Shown piece after piece: positions 18,909-28,455 of a DNA stretch of 64,000 bases; positions within the stretch are counted from its first letter, which is position 1, and each line of letters opens with the position of its first letter. A program made the translations under genes and the position numbers. The notes under the pieces were generated by a model. The model was not told where the DNA came from. It ran no database searches and worked only from the letters and a program-made list of their open reading frames with translations. This stretch comes from an uncultured Flavobacteriaceae bacterium. GTDB lineage: Bacteria > Bacteroidota > Bacteroidia > Flavobacteriales > Flavobacteriaceae. The stretch lies in NCBI GenBank assembly GCA_947494825.1, contig CANLWN010000001.1:1-64000 (forward strand), in the 5' to 3' direction.

Positions 18909-19883
18909 TTAAAAAAATATTTTAAGTCTTTTGTTGGCATATACCAGGGCTGTTCCCAAAATCATTGAAAAAAACAGGATAAGTATATAACTTCCGGTAC
19001 TTTCAAAATCGGGAAATGTGTTTTTGATCAAAAATAAGGTCAAGGGGTGTATAAAATATATCGCGGCAGATAATTTTGAGATAAAATCATCTTTCACCTC
19101 AACCGTTTTTGATTTCTTCTCTAAAAACATAATCAAAATTGGACATAACAAAATCAATGATATATAAAAATCAAATCCGCGTCTTCCTATTAAAAAATAG
19201 TGTAGTATGGTCTCTGAAAATAGCAAGGTAAACAGGAAAAGCAAAAAGGGGATACTTGTAAGTTTTTGTTTAATACGGGCTACAAAGGACTCTTTGGAAA
19301 TTAGATAACCAATAGCTATAAAGGGAAGCCCCATGAAAAGAAAATTTCTGGATGGGTAGCTAGATCTGATAATGGAGCCTAGAAGCCCTTCCTCATTTGG
19401 GTAGAACAACTCCAGTTGTTGAATGCCCCATCCTATACCAAACAGAAAAATTGCGATCCGAAGTAGTTTTTTATCACCAACCCCTTTTGTTTTCAAATAA
19501 TAAAGGCAACTTGCGCCTCCAATCAAACCTACGATATACCATAAATGCCAGAAACCAAATAAAATTGAAGAAACATTAGTAAGAATTGATTTGGTAAGGT
19601 CTTCTGTGTAATGAAACAGATAAAAAGGGGCATAAATGAGCATCCAAACTACATAAAAAGTAAAAACTTTTTTCAAATACTTTCTAAACGAAGCCCTATT
19701 GCTAAGGACTTTTCCAATATATAGGCCGTTTAAAACAAAAAAACAAGGAACAGCAATTCGTGCCAGTCCATTTGTTATAAGGTTGGAAAAAAAACGAAAA
19801 TCAGTGAATATGGGATTGTGAATGATTACCACCAAAAAACTAAGTATCAATTTGGTAAAGTCTAGGGTAATATTTCTTTTCAT
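18909..19883 (-). CDS. Acyltransferase family 3 (WecH/OafA-like membrane protein)
   Basis: 324 residues with about ten membrane segments. The N-terminus NITLDFTKLILSFLVVIIHNP carries the histidine expected in this family near residue 22, and IAVPCFFVLNGLYIGK follows. The end (IYFIHPLTLFLIKNTFP) matches the conserved late histidine-containing helix. These proteins O-acetylate sugars or polysaccharides at the membrane using acyl-CoA. Besides the two MBOAT systems, it is the third potential acyl-modifying activity in the locus. It precedes the GT4 gene ending at 19891 in the same leftward series. Confidence 0.85.
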   Translation of the reverse strand: MKRNITLDFTKLILSFLVVIIHNPIFTDFRFFSNLITNGLARIAVPCFFVLNGLYIGKVLSNRASFRKYLKKVFTFYVVWMLIYAPFYLFHYTEDLTKSILTNVSSILFGFWHLWYIVGLIGGASCLYYLKTKGVGDKKLLRIAIFLFGIGWGIQQLELFYPNEEGLLGSIIRSSYPSRNFLFMGLPFIAIGYLISKESFVARIKQKLTSIPFLLFLFTLLFSETILHYFLIGRRGFDFYISLILLCPILIMFLEKKSKTVEVKDDFISKLSAAIYFIHPLTLFLIKNTFPDFESTGSYILILFFSMILGTALVYANKRLKIFF

Positions 19884-19890
19884 CCGATTA

Positions 19891-21000
19891 CTATTTTAAG
19901 GAGATGTCATGACGGTCATAAAGGGATCGATAGAGATCAATGTGCCTTTGAACCATTAATTTGCAGTCATATGACTCAGCTTTTTGCTTACATTTTTTTA
20001 CCGTATTTCTAAAGTAATCCTTATCATGAATTAAACGAAATAGTTTCTGTCTAAGTACAATTTCATCGCCAGGAGGGAACAAAATCCCATCTTCCCCTAT
20101 TATTTCTGATAAACCGGGCACATTGGAACCAAGGCAGGCATTGCCCGCTGCCATCCCCTCAACCATGGCCAAACCAAAACCTTCATAATGAGAGGAAAGC
20201 ACGCTAATATCCGAAGTTTTTAATAGTCTTGGTACGTCTGTTCTATGACCTAAAAAATGAACTCTGTCTTCTAGCCCCAACGAAAGGACCAATTTTATGG
20301 CATCTTCCCGCAGGGGGCCATCGCCCACCAGTTGTAAATGTACCCTTTTTGGGAGTTGAACCATTGCCCTGATCAGGGTTGTCTGATCCTTCTGAGCGGT
20401 AAAACTTGAAACTTGAATAATCGTTTTAGTGTCTTTTTCCAACCCCAAATCTTTTTTTTCGTAGGGCATGGCCTTCTTAAAGATGTTCAAATCAATACCA
20501 TTGTTGATTTGAACGATGTTTTTGAATTTTGAACCTAGGTGATTTTCTAAATTTATACGTACGGCCTCCGAAATTGCTATTATTTTCGAATACCTACGAT
20601 ATATGAACCGATCCAAATACTTAAAAATCAATAATTTCCTTCTTCTATTCTCCGTATTATGTTCGGTTAAAACAAGACATGTCCTTTTTCGAAACAGGAA
20701 ACTAGAAAGTGAGGCCCAATAAATTGCAGGAAACAAGTGTACATGCACAATGTCATAGTTCTGAATGTATTTAAGCAATTTAATAATGTAGAGCGGGTTA
20801 TATAAACCGTTTATCTTCTTTATGGACAAAATGTTAACTCCCTGCACTTTTGAAAGTTGCAGCATAAAAGGTGTTTCTTTTTCTTTTAGTACCAGCACAT
20901 CGGCGTTAAGACCTTTGGATACATAAACAGGAAGGGTATCTACCAGCAGCTTTTCAGCACCACCGAACTCGAGCGAATTAATGATATGCAAAATTTTCAT
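19891..21000 (-). CDS. Glycosyltransferase family 4
   Basis: 369-residue GT-B enzyme. The N-terminus ILHIINSLEFGGAEKLLVDTL is a standard GT4 opening; VHVHLFPAIYWASL follows, and the donor-site motif SSHYEGFGLAMVEGMAAG has an intact E-x7-E pair. The start codon sits directly after the stop of the GT2 gene at 21001, with no gap, which indicates translational coupling. It probably acts on the lipid-linked repeat unit at the inner face of the membrane. Donor sugar unknown. Confidence 0.9.
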   Translation of the reverse strand: MKILHIINSLEFGGAEKLLVDTLPVYVSKGLNADVLVLKEKETPFMLQLSKVQGVNILSIKKINGLYNPLYIIKLLKYIQNYDIVHVHLFPAIYWASLSSFLFRKRTCLVLTEHNTENRRRKLLIFKYLDRFIYRRYSKIIAISEAVRINLENHLGSKFKNIVQINNGIDLNIFKKAMPYEKKDLGLEKDTKTIIQVSSFTAQKDQTTLIRAMVQLPKRVHLQLVGDGPLREDAIKLVLSLGLEDRVHFLGHRTDVPRLLKTSDISVLSSHYEGFGLAMVEGMAAGNACLGSNVPGLSEIIGEDGILFPPGDEIVLRQKLFRLIHDKDYFRNTVKKCKQKAESYDCKLMVQRHIDLYRSLYDRHDISLK

Positions 21001-21912
21001 CTACTCTTTCTTAGCAATTGGGGACGTTTCCCTGGCTTTATAATTAACATATAAATAAAGTAGTAAACCCAAAGGAAATACCAATAGGGTCATTAGCGGT
21101 TTTGGTGATTTTGATAGCATTCTCCAATCTTTTAAAAAAAGACTGTGTGAAACATAGTGGATCGCATTCTTCAATCGGACTTTAAAAAAACGACTTTTCT
21201 TCATGTTTACAATACGCGCATAGCGAAATCCTTTGGGATGTCTTTTGTACTGTTTAATAATGTTTCTGGATGACCCATCAGCCATGTATTCTACTATGCA
21301 AAGAACCTTATTGAGGCAAAGCAGCGAATAATCCTTGTCTATAAGCAAATATAGGGTTCCCAATGGTACAAAGCGCTCATCTTCGAAAATCGGATACCTA
21401 CTGTGTTGCTTGACCACCTCGGTACGATATACAATTTTTTTGTCTCCGTGTATTTTATGAATGTGATAGAGATCCTCTAGGGTGGCGCTAAGAAGGTGAT
21501 TGGGAAATTCCCTGCCGATTATCTTTCCATCCTTATACGCATCCAACCCTATTAAGCCTGCTATTTTGGCATTCTTTTCAGAAGTTGTCCAAAAAAGTAA
21601 AATGTTGTCAACAGCATCCGGTGGCATAAAATCATCCGAATCAATACATACGTTCAACTCTGTGTGTATTAAATCATAGGCGGTATTGTGGGCTCCATGC
21701 ATTCCCTGATTAGCCTGATAGTGATATTTAATGGCAATTTTATCCTCGTCTATCCAATTTTTCACAACCTCGGCGGTATTATCTACAGACCCATCATCTA
21801 TTATTAACCAAATAAAATCTTGATTGGTTTGTTTTACCAAACTTTCATAACATTGCCCCAAACAATAGGCACGATTGTATGTTGGAGTAAAAACGGTAAG
21901 TGTTTTCATCAT
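21001..21912 (-). CDS. Glycosyltransferase family 2
   Basis: 303-residue GT-A enzyme. TLTVFTPTYNRAYCLGQCYESL opens the domain; IDDGSVDNTAEVV follows, and NVCIDSDDFMPPDAV holds the DxD metal site. A C-terminal hydrophobic segment (MTLLVFPLGLLLYLYVNY) could anchor it to the membrane. Two adjacent ATGs (21912 and 21909) are possible starts. It lies between the EpsG-like polymerase and a GT4 gene, in the part of the cluster that assembles the repeat unit. Confidence 0.9.
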   Translation of the reverse strand: MMKTLTVFTPTYNRAYCLGQCYESLVKQTNQDFIWLIIDDGSVDNTAEVVKNWIDEDKIAIKYHYQANQGMHGAHNTAYDLIHTELNVCIDSDDFMPPDAVDNILLFWTTSEKNAKIAGLIGLDAYKDGKIIGREFPNHLLSATLEDLYHIHKIHGDKKIVYRTEVVKQHSRYPIFEDERFVPLGTLYLLIDKDYSLLCLNKVLCIVEYMADGSSRNIIKQYKRHPKGFRYARIVNMKKSRFFKVRLKNAIHYVSHSLFLKDWRMLSKSPKPLMTLLVFPLGLLLYLYVNYKARETSPIAKKE

Positions 21913-21930
21913 TGTTGGAATTAGGGTTGG

Positions 21931-23007
21931 CTAACCATAATATACGTAGGTCATAAAATAGGTAAACGCAGCATAGCAAAAAATTACCCTACCTATTTTC
22001 AAATTTTGCCTTTGTATCGAAGACACCAAAAACGGGTAAATAATGACCACTGCCATCATAAACCAGGACAAGTACGCAAAACGATTGGAAAAATTGGCCC
22101 TAATGACTAAAATCCAAAAGGCGTTTGTAATTAAATAGGTGTTGTATAGATGGTAGTATGTTAAATCCTTAAACCCTTTTTTATAAATAAAATACCATCC
22201 GGTAACAACAGCTGACGCGCTGTAAATTAGAAAATCGAACCTAAAACCGGAATTCTCCTGGGAAGATAAATAGGCCCCTAATCTATCGTCCGCAAAGCCC
22301 AAAGCAGTGAATAAGGAGGTCCAGAAACCTCCAAGCACTATGGAAAGTGGTATCGCCACAAGCCAAAACTTAAGATAGCTTTTTGGGTCATTATAAAAAA
22401 GAGTTAACAAATAGGCTCCAATCGGAAGCAGGAGCGTTCTGTGGAACAGACTTGCCAGGATGAAAAACGCAAAGGTCCAAAGTTTCCGATCTTTAAATGA
22501 AATTGCCATTAGAAAAAGGGAAGTGGCCATTCCATTTCGGATACCATTAACACCATAGGTCCAGAAGGAAAGGGAAACTACCAATAACAAAAATGAATAG
22601 AACCAATACTTGTGGAAAAATGCCTTTGAAACCCTGTACATGGGATATAGATAAACCGTGGCACAGATAAGAAAAAAGCTGTGAACGCTCATAATTTGGG
22701 AGGAAAATTTCATAAAATAATGGAAGAATACATCTTTTTTTGAGATGACTTCTCCGCCGGTCCGGTAATGTTCAAAATGAGTTGCGTAAGTACGCATATC
22801 AACAAAGTATCTTCCGCTTACCGGCCTAAGTCCAATATAAAAAATTAGAAAGACGAGCATAAGAAAACCTATAACGTTGATGAACGAAATATTCCGTGGA
22901 TCATTAATCTTCAATACAGCGGTATGCAGTAATGTAAAAAGAACAATGATCAACGTTCCATTCATAAATATGGGGTAGTAGTACTCTAAAGGAACAAAGT
23001 CGATCAT
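21931..23007 (-). CDS. EpsG/Wzy-like polysaccharide polymerase
   Basis: 358 residues, nearly all hydrophobic, with about ten membrane segments. The family signature around YIGLRPVSGRYFVDMRTYATHFE (an R-P-x-x-x-x-D-x-x-x-Y pattern in the first external loop) and SFWTYGVNGIRNGMATSLFLMAI match EpsG-family proteins, which polymerise flipped repeat units. The flippase gene (29730-31250) and the Wza/Wzc pair complete a Wzx/Wzy-dependent pathway. No other polymerase candidate was seen in the window. Confidence 0.82.
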   Translation of the reverse strand: MIDFVPLEYYYPIFMNGTLIIVLFTLLHTAVLKINDPRNISFINVIGFLMLVFLIFYIGLRPVSGRYFVDMRTYATHFEHYRTGGEVISKKDVFFHYFMKFSSQIMSVHSFFLICATVYLYPMYRVSKAFFHKYWFYSFLLLVVSLSFWTYGVNGIRNGMATSLFLMAISFKDRKLWTFAFFILASLFHRTLLLPIGAYLLTLFYNDPKSYLKFWLVAIPLSIVLGGFWTSLFTALGFADDRLGAYLSSQENSGFRFDFLIYSASAVVTGWYFIYKKGFKDLTYYHLYNTYLITNAFWILVIRANFSNRFAYLSWFMMAVVIIYPFLVSSIQRQNLKIGRVIFCYAAFTYFMTYVYYG

Positions 23008-23051
23008 CTTATCGCATTATTTACCATCGGTGCAAACATCTATTTTTTATG

Positions 23052-24266
23052 TTATTGTCGCATGTATTTTGAGGCAACTTTTACCAAGTTGAATTTACTT
23101 AGGAGTTCTGCCCTGTTTTGTTCGAGTTTTACCTTAAAGATATTACTTCGCAAAATGGAATACATGGCATCAGCAAAATCCCTTTCCCTTTGGAGAATTT
23201 CATCGGTTTCCGGTATCCCCAATTGCCCGTCAAAAAGATTCGGGGTAACAACGCCAGATTCGGTAACTATATTTTCTTGACTTTCATTGTGGTGCGTCAG
23301 GCTCATTAATTCCAAAATGCCATCTGTGCAATTGGAGGAAACTATAGGTGTACCTACAGCGATTGCCTCTACAATTACATTGGGTGTTCCTTCATAATGT
23401 GAGGAAAGTGCAAGTAATTTGGAACTCTTAATATATTTATACGGATTGCTCCGTCTTCCTATTAGGAAGACCTTTTTGTCCAAATCAAGTTTCGCAATGA
23501 GCAACTTTAGATGTTCCAAAACCCGACTATCTCCATCTCCCATCAATACTAAATTGACGTCTTTATGCGATTTTCTCAGAATGGAAAACGCTTTTACTAG
23601 GTGCCAAGGAGATTTTTGAAGGGACAATCTTCCTAGAAATAGGACGACTTCCTTTTCAAAAATCTCAAGTTCACTTTTATCTGTTATCGGTTCATTGCTC
23701 TGTGTAATAATATCTTCAATATTATGCGGATTGTATATTATTTCCATATTGTTGAACCTATAACCACAGTTTTTTCTAAGGTCTTCTTTTATGGCCTTGC
23801 TTATACAAACCAGTTTGTCCAAATGGCGGTAGGAGGTCCGGTACCCTATTCCGACAATTTTATTGAAGAGTGTTTTGTTTTTAAGTTCAACACTTTTCAA
23901 GGCATGTATGCTACCGACCTTAAATTCTTTTGTAAACGTTAGGGAACTAAAAAGATTGGCCATATCACCGAACGCTATGGAATGTGTGACATTGTGTTTT
24001 TTTATAATCTTTCGAAGCCTCAAAGGTGATTTAAAATAGAACATAATTCGTTCTAACCGTGACATGGACCCAAAGTCATAAGGTTTCAAAAAAAGCTCAT
24101 CCTCCTCAAAATTGATTAAATCATTGTTCAACTTTATGAATTTGAGTACTTTAAGATTATTTCCCTGCGTTTTATAGTGCTTATAAAAATTATGGACCAG
24201 GCGTTCCATCCCGCCCACGCCACCATAGGGTACGATAAGCAAAATATTTTTAACAGTACTACTCAT
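23052..24266 (-). CDS. Glycosyltransferase family 4
   Basis: A GT-B enzyme of about 404 residues. I set the start at the ATG at 24266, where MSSTVKNILLIVPYGGVGGMERLV gives a normal N-terminus and an 8-base overlap with the upstream SGNH gene; the longer open frame to 24305 would add 13 improbable residues. The C-terminal donor motif is SHYEGTPNVIVEAIAVGTPIV with an intact E-x7-E. It should add one sugar of the repeat unit. It is translationally coupled to the second SGNH-MBOAT pair. Confidence 0.9.
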   Translation of the reverse strand: MSSTVKNILLIVPYGGVGGMERLVHNFYKHYKTQGNNLKVLKFIKLNNDLINFEEDELFLKPYDFGSMSRLERIMFYFKSPLRLRKIIKKHNVTHSIAFGDMANLFSSLTFTKEFKVGSIHALKSVELKNKTLFNKIVGIGYRTSYRHLDKLVCISKAIKEDLRKNCGYRFNNMEIIYNPHNIEDIITQSNEPITDKSELEIFEKEVVLFLGRLSLQKSPWHLVKAFSILRKSHKDVNLVLMGDGDSRVLEHLKLLIAKLDLDKKVFLIGRRSNPYKYIKSSKLLALSSHYEGTPNVIVEAIAVGTPIVSSNCTDGILELMSLTHHNESQENIVTESGVVTPNLFDGQLGIPETDEILQRERDFADAMYSILRSNIFKVKLEQNRAELLSKFNLVKVASKYMRQ

Positions 24267-25233
24267 AATCCAAATCAAGGTCTTTCTTAGAATCTTCCAA
24301 CACATATTTCCTAGCCTTTAGCATACTGGAAATTGAGTCACAGAGGTTTTCGGTAAATGGCACGCCGGCGAACTTATCTATATGAATGCCGTCATAGGTT
24401 TGAAAGCGGTTTTCCGAGGTGTTAAAGTTGATATAGCCCACATGGAGCTTTTTGGACAGTTTGTCCATGTCCTTATCAAAATTTTCCCAGTAGGCGTTTT
24501 CGATCTGCAATAAGTCGTCGTCAATCGGCATCCTAAGCATAAACACTTCCCCATGCTTGTTTAAATAATTGCACAACTCCTCCAAATGGGCCATTCTAAC
24601 CGGAGATTTTTTCCATTTTTCGGAGAATCCACCATAAAGACTTACCTGGTTCTGTTTCCACTGCTGAAGCAATTTTTTGTCATCCGGAAGGTTAGTTTCC
24701 TCCAACCAACCATCTTTATGTGTTTTTGACGATTTTCGGATGATACCTCTAAAGTGGAAGTAATCCCAATTCTTAAAAAGATACTCGTAGTTAGGACTGT
24801 TGTTCACATATCTCATATTGTGAGGGGGCATGTTTGCCTCGAAAAATACTCCCTCCTCTTCTTCATGTTGTGCGGTCCGGTTAGACAGGGTAAAGGGGTG
24901 TACCGAAATTATGAAAAGGCCATTTTTGGTGGTAGAATCCAGTTTTCGCTTTATACTTTCCGTATAAGGGCGTCCATAAGCAATTTGTTTTAGCGTAAAA
25001 CTGTAGTTAAGGATAGGGCGTTCAACCTCGGTATTATTGAAGTACTGCTTAATCACTTCAGGTTGAATACCTTGTAAACTCCTAGAATCGCCCAGGATTA
25101 GGGAAGATGCTCTAGGAGAGGTGAATTTTTCATAAAAGTAATCCACATAACCACCGTATCTAACCAGTACCAGTGATAGTATGGCGACTACGATACTAAA
25201 AAAAACCAATGATTTTATAAGAAACTGTTTCAT
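24259..25233 (-). CDS. SGNH-like membrane-anchored partner of MBOAT acyltransferase (copy 2)
   Basis: 324 residues with one N-terminal membrane segment (about 5-27) and a periplasmic domain. The block I motif is LILGDSRSLQGIQPE near residue 48, earlier in the chain than in copy 1. The end has YDGIHIDKFAGVPFTENL, where Asp and His could form the block V pair. The order MBOAT then SGNH, with a 1-base gap, is the same as in copy 1. The chain differs strongly from copy 1, so the two pairs may recognise different acceptors. Ester transfer to the polysaccharide is inferred. Confidence 0.78.
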   Translation of the reverse strand: MKQFLIKSLVFFSIVVAILSLVLVRYGGYVDYFYEKFTSPRASSLILGDSRSLQGIQPEVIKQYFNNTEVERPILNYSFTLKQIAYGRPYTESIKRKLDSTTKNGLFIISVHPFTLSNRTAQHEEEEGVFFEANMPPHNMRYVNNSPNYEYLFKNWDYFHFRGIIRKSSKTHKDGWLEETNLPDDKKLLQQWKQNQVSLYGGFSEKWKKSPVRMAHLEELCNYLNKHGEVFMLRMPIDDDLLQIENAYWENFDKDMDKLSKKLHVGYINFNTSENRFQTYDGIHIDKFAGVPFTENLCDSISSMLKARKYVLEDSKKDLDLDYE

Positions 25234-25234
25234 A

Positions 25235-26665
25235 TTAAAACTGAAAATAAATAAAAGATTGAGATTGGGCTCCGAAAAACAAAATCAGGCAAAAAACAAA
25301 AACGTAAATGCTCCACCGAACGGGAGTTAACTTTAAACCGTTCATTTGTAGCCCATGTTTTTTATCGCGTTGAAGCCATTCAACAAAAATCAACACAGCA
25401 ATGAAAAGAAAGGGCTTCAAATCCACAGTTGGAAGGCTTAGCAAAGTTTTACTAAAAATCGATTTAATGTAAGCCAGGGCACTGCCAAGACTGTCGGCCC
25501 TGAAAAAAATCCAGGCCAGAATGGTCAAAAGAAAGGTAGTAGCTACTTGCATGACTTCCCTAACACCAATAAAGAAGTTTCCCTCAGCAACTACATTGGT
25601 ATTTATCCTATTTCTTTTAAGCAGTAATAAAGGTAAAAAGTACAGCGCATTCAGAAATCCCCATATGATAAAGGTCCAGTTGGCACCATGCCAAAAACCA
25701 CTAACCACAAAAATAATGAACGTATTTCTTATTTTCATTGCGTTGCCGCCCCGGCTACCACCGAGAGGAATGTATACATAGTCCCTAAACCATGTGGACA
25801 GTGAAATATGCCAGCGCCTCCAGAATTCTGCGATATCCCTAGAAAAATAAGGAAATGCGAAGTTTTGCATGAGATCAAAACCAAAAAGTCTCGCGGTGCC
25901 AATGGCAATGTCCGAATATCCTGAAAAATCCCCATAAATTTGAAAGGCAAAAAAGACAGCTGCAATCACCAAAGAACTGGAATTGTATTCTGATTGATTG
26001 GCAAATACTTCATTTACTATGATAGCACAGTTATCTGCCACCACAATTTTTTTGAACAAACCCCAAAGAATTTGCCGAAGTCCGTCAGTTGCGTTTTCAT
26101 AGTTGAATTTTCTCTTTTTATAAAACTGCGGAAGCAGATTTGTAGCTCTTTCGATAGGCCCAGCCACTAACTGGGGAAAAAAACTTACAAAGGCAAAAAA
26201 GGCAATGATGTTTCTAGTGGGCTTTAGCTTTTCCCGATAGATATCAATGGTATAGCTCATTGTCTGAAAGGTGTAAAAACTGATTCCTACAGGAAGGATG
26301 ATATCCAATGTAAGAGCATCCATTGTATATCCTACCTTGGCAAAGGCTTCTGCCAAGGACTGAGAAAAGAAATTAAAGTATTTAAAAATACCTAAAAAGC
26401 CTAAATTGACCAACATACTTGTGGTAAGCCAAAGACGTTTCCGCTTTCTTTTCGTTGCTTTTTCTAGGGCCAATCCGCAAAAATAGTCCACAAAGGAACT
26501 GAATATGATCAAGGAGAGGAATCGCCAATCCCACCATCCATAAAAAATATAACTAGCCAGTAGCAAAGTAAAATTTTGCACCTTCAAATTCTTATTGACA
26601 AAAAACCAATAGATGATAAAGACGATAGGTAAAAAAAGCAAATACTCGAATGAATTGAACAGCAT
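25235..26665 (-). CDS. MBOAT family O-acyltransferase (AlgI/DltB-like, copy 2)
   Basis: 476-residue polytopic membrane protein clearly related to the MBOAT at 6303-7751. Shared landmarks are YTFQTMSYTIDIYREKLKP, FFPQLVAGPIERAT, FWRRWHISLSTWFRDYVYIPLGG and SGFWHGANW, with the catalytic histidine at residue 326 in both. N-terminal MLFNSFEYLLFLP parallels MLFNSIEFLIFLP of copy 1. It moves an acyl group across the membrane for its SGNH partner just downstream. The similarity suggests an old duplication of the acylation module inside this locus. Confidence 0.92.
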   Translation of the reverse strand: MLFNSFEYLLFLPIVFIIYWFFVNKNLKVQNFTLLLASYIFYGWWDWRFLSLIIFSSFVDYFCGLALEKATKRKRKRLWLTTSMLVNLGFLGIFKYFNFFSQSLAEAFAKVGYTMDALTLDIILPVGISFYTFQTMSYTIDIYREKLKPTRNIIAFFAFVSFFPQLVAGPIERATNLLPQFYKKRKFNYENATDGLRQILWGLFKKIVVADNCAIIVNEVFANQSEYNSSSLVIAAVFFAFQIYGDFSGYSDIAIGTARLFGFDLMQNFAFPYFSRDIAEFWRRWHISLSTWFRDYVYIPLGGSRGGNAMKIRNTFIIFVVSGFWHGANWTFIIWGFLNALYFLPLLLLKRNRINTNVVAEGNFFIGVREVMQVATTFLLTILAWIFFRADSLGSALAYIKSIFSKTLLSLPTVDLKPFLFIAVLIFVEWLQRDKKHGLQMNGLKLTPVRWSIYVFVFCLILFFGAQSQSFIYFQF

Positions 26666-26676
26666 TGGTCTTTAGA

Positions 26677-27465
26677 TTAGTTATTTTTTGGCCGTTTGAA
26701 TTTTCTCTTAAGTTTTCTGAACCCAAAAAGCAAAATCAGGTTATTCACCGCTTTTACTCCGATGACGCCCATTAACTTTCTCTTTATATTAGGAAGAACC
26801 GTTCTTTTTTTGGAAACCCAAGACATCGCAAAATGATGGATGCTATAGGTGTTTTCGGTTTTTTCAATCATTCCCGTTCCATGATTTTTTGCACAAAAGT
26901 AATCTTGCGGAAACATGTATACCTTTTTCTCTTCTTTAGCCGAATAGTCCAGGGTTTCAATTTCTGGGGATGTCAATTCCTCGAGAATATACGACTGTTT
27001 CACTTGCTGCATCATAATTCTGGGCAGTGTTGCTTGGTCCAAACTCCCATCTATTTTAATGAAGGCCCTATTGTCATAATGCTTCAAACACTCCGCAATC
27101 CATGGGGTGTTTTTTTCTGCACCGAACACACCGGCCTCAATAATACCCTGACCTTCGGAACCGAGAAAGTAGGGAAGATGTAACAGATCATTAAAACTTT
27201 TGAGCACCTCAATGTCTGTATCCAAATAGATTCCTCCATGATGATATACTGCATACAACCTAATATAGTCTGCCGCAAAGGCATACTTCTTGGTCTCGAA
27301 CGCCTCTGACACCCAAACACTATCGTCCATATTGAAGCGATTCGTATCCCATAGAATGAACTCGTAGTCCGGTAAATACTTTTCCCAGCTTTCAATGCAT
27401 CTCGCAATCAATTCTGGAAATGGATCTCCACTAAGCCAACAATAATGTATTTTTTTGGGTATCAT
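26677..27465 (-). CDS. Glycosyltransferase family 32 (capsular polysaccharide type)
   Basis: 262 residues. The opening IPKKIHYCWLSGDPFPELI, the central FAADYIRLYAVYHHGGIY and the DxD motif at 82-84 (YLDTDIEV) are hallmarks of GT32/OCH1-type transferases found in bacterial capsule clusters. The C-terminal third is basic (RKLKRKFKRPK), which may help it bind the membrane surface. It lies between the second MBOAT and the pyruvyltransferase, 11 bases from each neighbour. Donor unknown. Confidence 0.9.
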   Translation of the reverse strand: MIPKKIHYCWLSGDPFPELIARCIESWEKYLPDYEFILWDTNRFNMDDSVWVSEAFETKKYAFAADYIRLYAVYHHGGIYLDTDIEVLKSFNDLLHLPYFLGSEGQGIIEAGVFGAEKNTPWIAECLKHYDNRAFIKIDGSLDQATLPRIMMQQVKQSYILEELTSPEIETLDYSAKEEKKVYMFPQDYFCAKNHGTGMIEKTENTYSIHHFAMSWVSKKRTVLPNIKRKLMGVIGVKAVNNLILLFGFRKLKRKFKRPKNN

Positions 27466-27476
27466 ATGATGCTCGC

Positions 27477-28445
27477 TTACTGATTAATGAAACCTCGACA
27501 CCGCTCTTTAAGAGGCTCAGCCAGTTGATGGTGCAGTCCTAGGTTGGTGACCATAGTGTTCGCATTTATTTTGCCCTCCAAACCGAAGTTTGAAGTAAAA
27601 CTGCCATCATCAGCGACGTCTATTCTATTGAAAAGCTCCGCAATACCGTCGAACCGGCAGGTGTCAACAAAGGTATTGAAGGCATTGAGAAAGATAACCG
27701 GGGTGCCCATGGCTAGGCAAGGTAAGGCACAGTGTATACGTGACGTAATTACCAATTTGGCCTTCGCATATTTGTTTAGACATTCCTCGGCATAGGCAAA
27801 CTTTTCCTCATCCGTCTCCTGCCCAACGGGTTTGATTTGAGTAATGTATTGGGCAGATTCCAAAAGTTCCTTGTCGACCACTTTGGCAAGTTGCTTCTCT
27901 ATTTGGTTCAACTTAAAGAGATTACCGTTCAACACCGATTTCACAAAGTGTTTGGGGGTAAGGAAAACTTTTTCCCGGGTAGGGTAGTTGTAAAAGGGGT
28001 CAACAATATAAATGGCGTCGCCCCTTTCGGAGTCGTCTACCTTATAATTGTCCAGCGTAAGGGTCAAACATCCTGTAAAGTATGCATCAATACCCTTTTC
28101 TTGCAAAATTTGGGCCGTATACCTGTCCCTACAACCTATGGGTTCATGTGCCTTTAGGTAGGAGATTCCCTTATCATCGAGCATAAAGGGTGCTGCGGTA
28201 GAATTGACGTGAAACGAAACGAACAGGGGATCTATTTGATTGGCAGGTACCCAATTGCTGTGGTTATGAGTAAACCATCCGTTCATGATCAATCTAATCC
28301 CGTCCCCGGAATAATCCGCCAATTTTTCCCGGTTCATAAAGGTATCTACCCTAGGCAGGAACTGTCGGGCCGCCAAGCTTTGCACGTAATCGCCAACATT
28401 ATATTTTTCTTTACCTTCTAGATAGGTAAGTATTCCGTATTTCAT
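27477..28445 (-). CDS. Polysaccharide pyruvyl transferase family protein
   Basis: 322 residues. The opening YGILTYLEGKEKYNVGDYVQSLAARQF has the N-x-G-D-x-x-x motif of the family; GCRDRYTAQILQEKGI and YFTGCLTLTL follow, and the C-terminal lobe contains VITSRIHCALPCLAMGTPVIFL, the GT-B-like donor site. Such enzymes move pyruvate from phosphoenolpyruvate to form a ketal on a sugar of the polymer, adding negative charge. It sits between the GT32 and PP-loop genes with short gaps. Confidence 0.88.
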   Translation of the reverse strand: MKYGILTYLEGKEKYNVGDYVQSLAARQFLPRVDTFMNREKLADYSGDGIRLIMNGWFTHNHSNWVPANQIDPLFVSFHVNSTAAPFMLDDKGISYLKAHEPIGCRDRYTAQILQEKGIDAYFTGCLTLTLDNYKVDDSERGDAIYIVDPFYNYPTREKVFLTPKHFVKSVLNGNLFKLNQIEKQLAKVVDKELLESAQYITQIKPVGQETDEEKFAYAEECLNKYAKAKLVITSRIHCALPCLAMGTPVIFLNAFNTFVDTCRFDGIAELFNRIDVADDGSFTSNFGLEGKINANTMVTNLGLHHQLAEPLKERCRGFINQ

Positions 28446-28455
28446 GGTTAGATGT

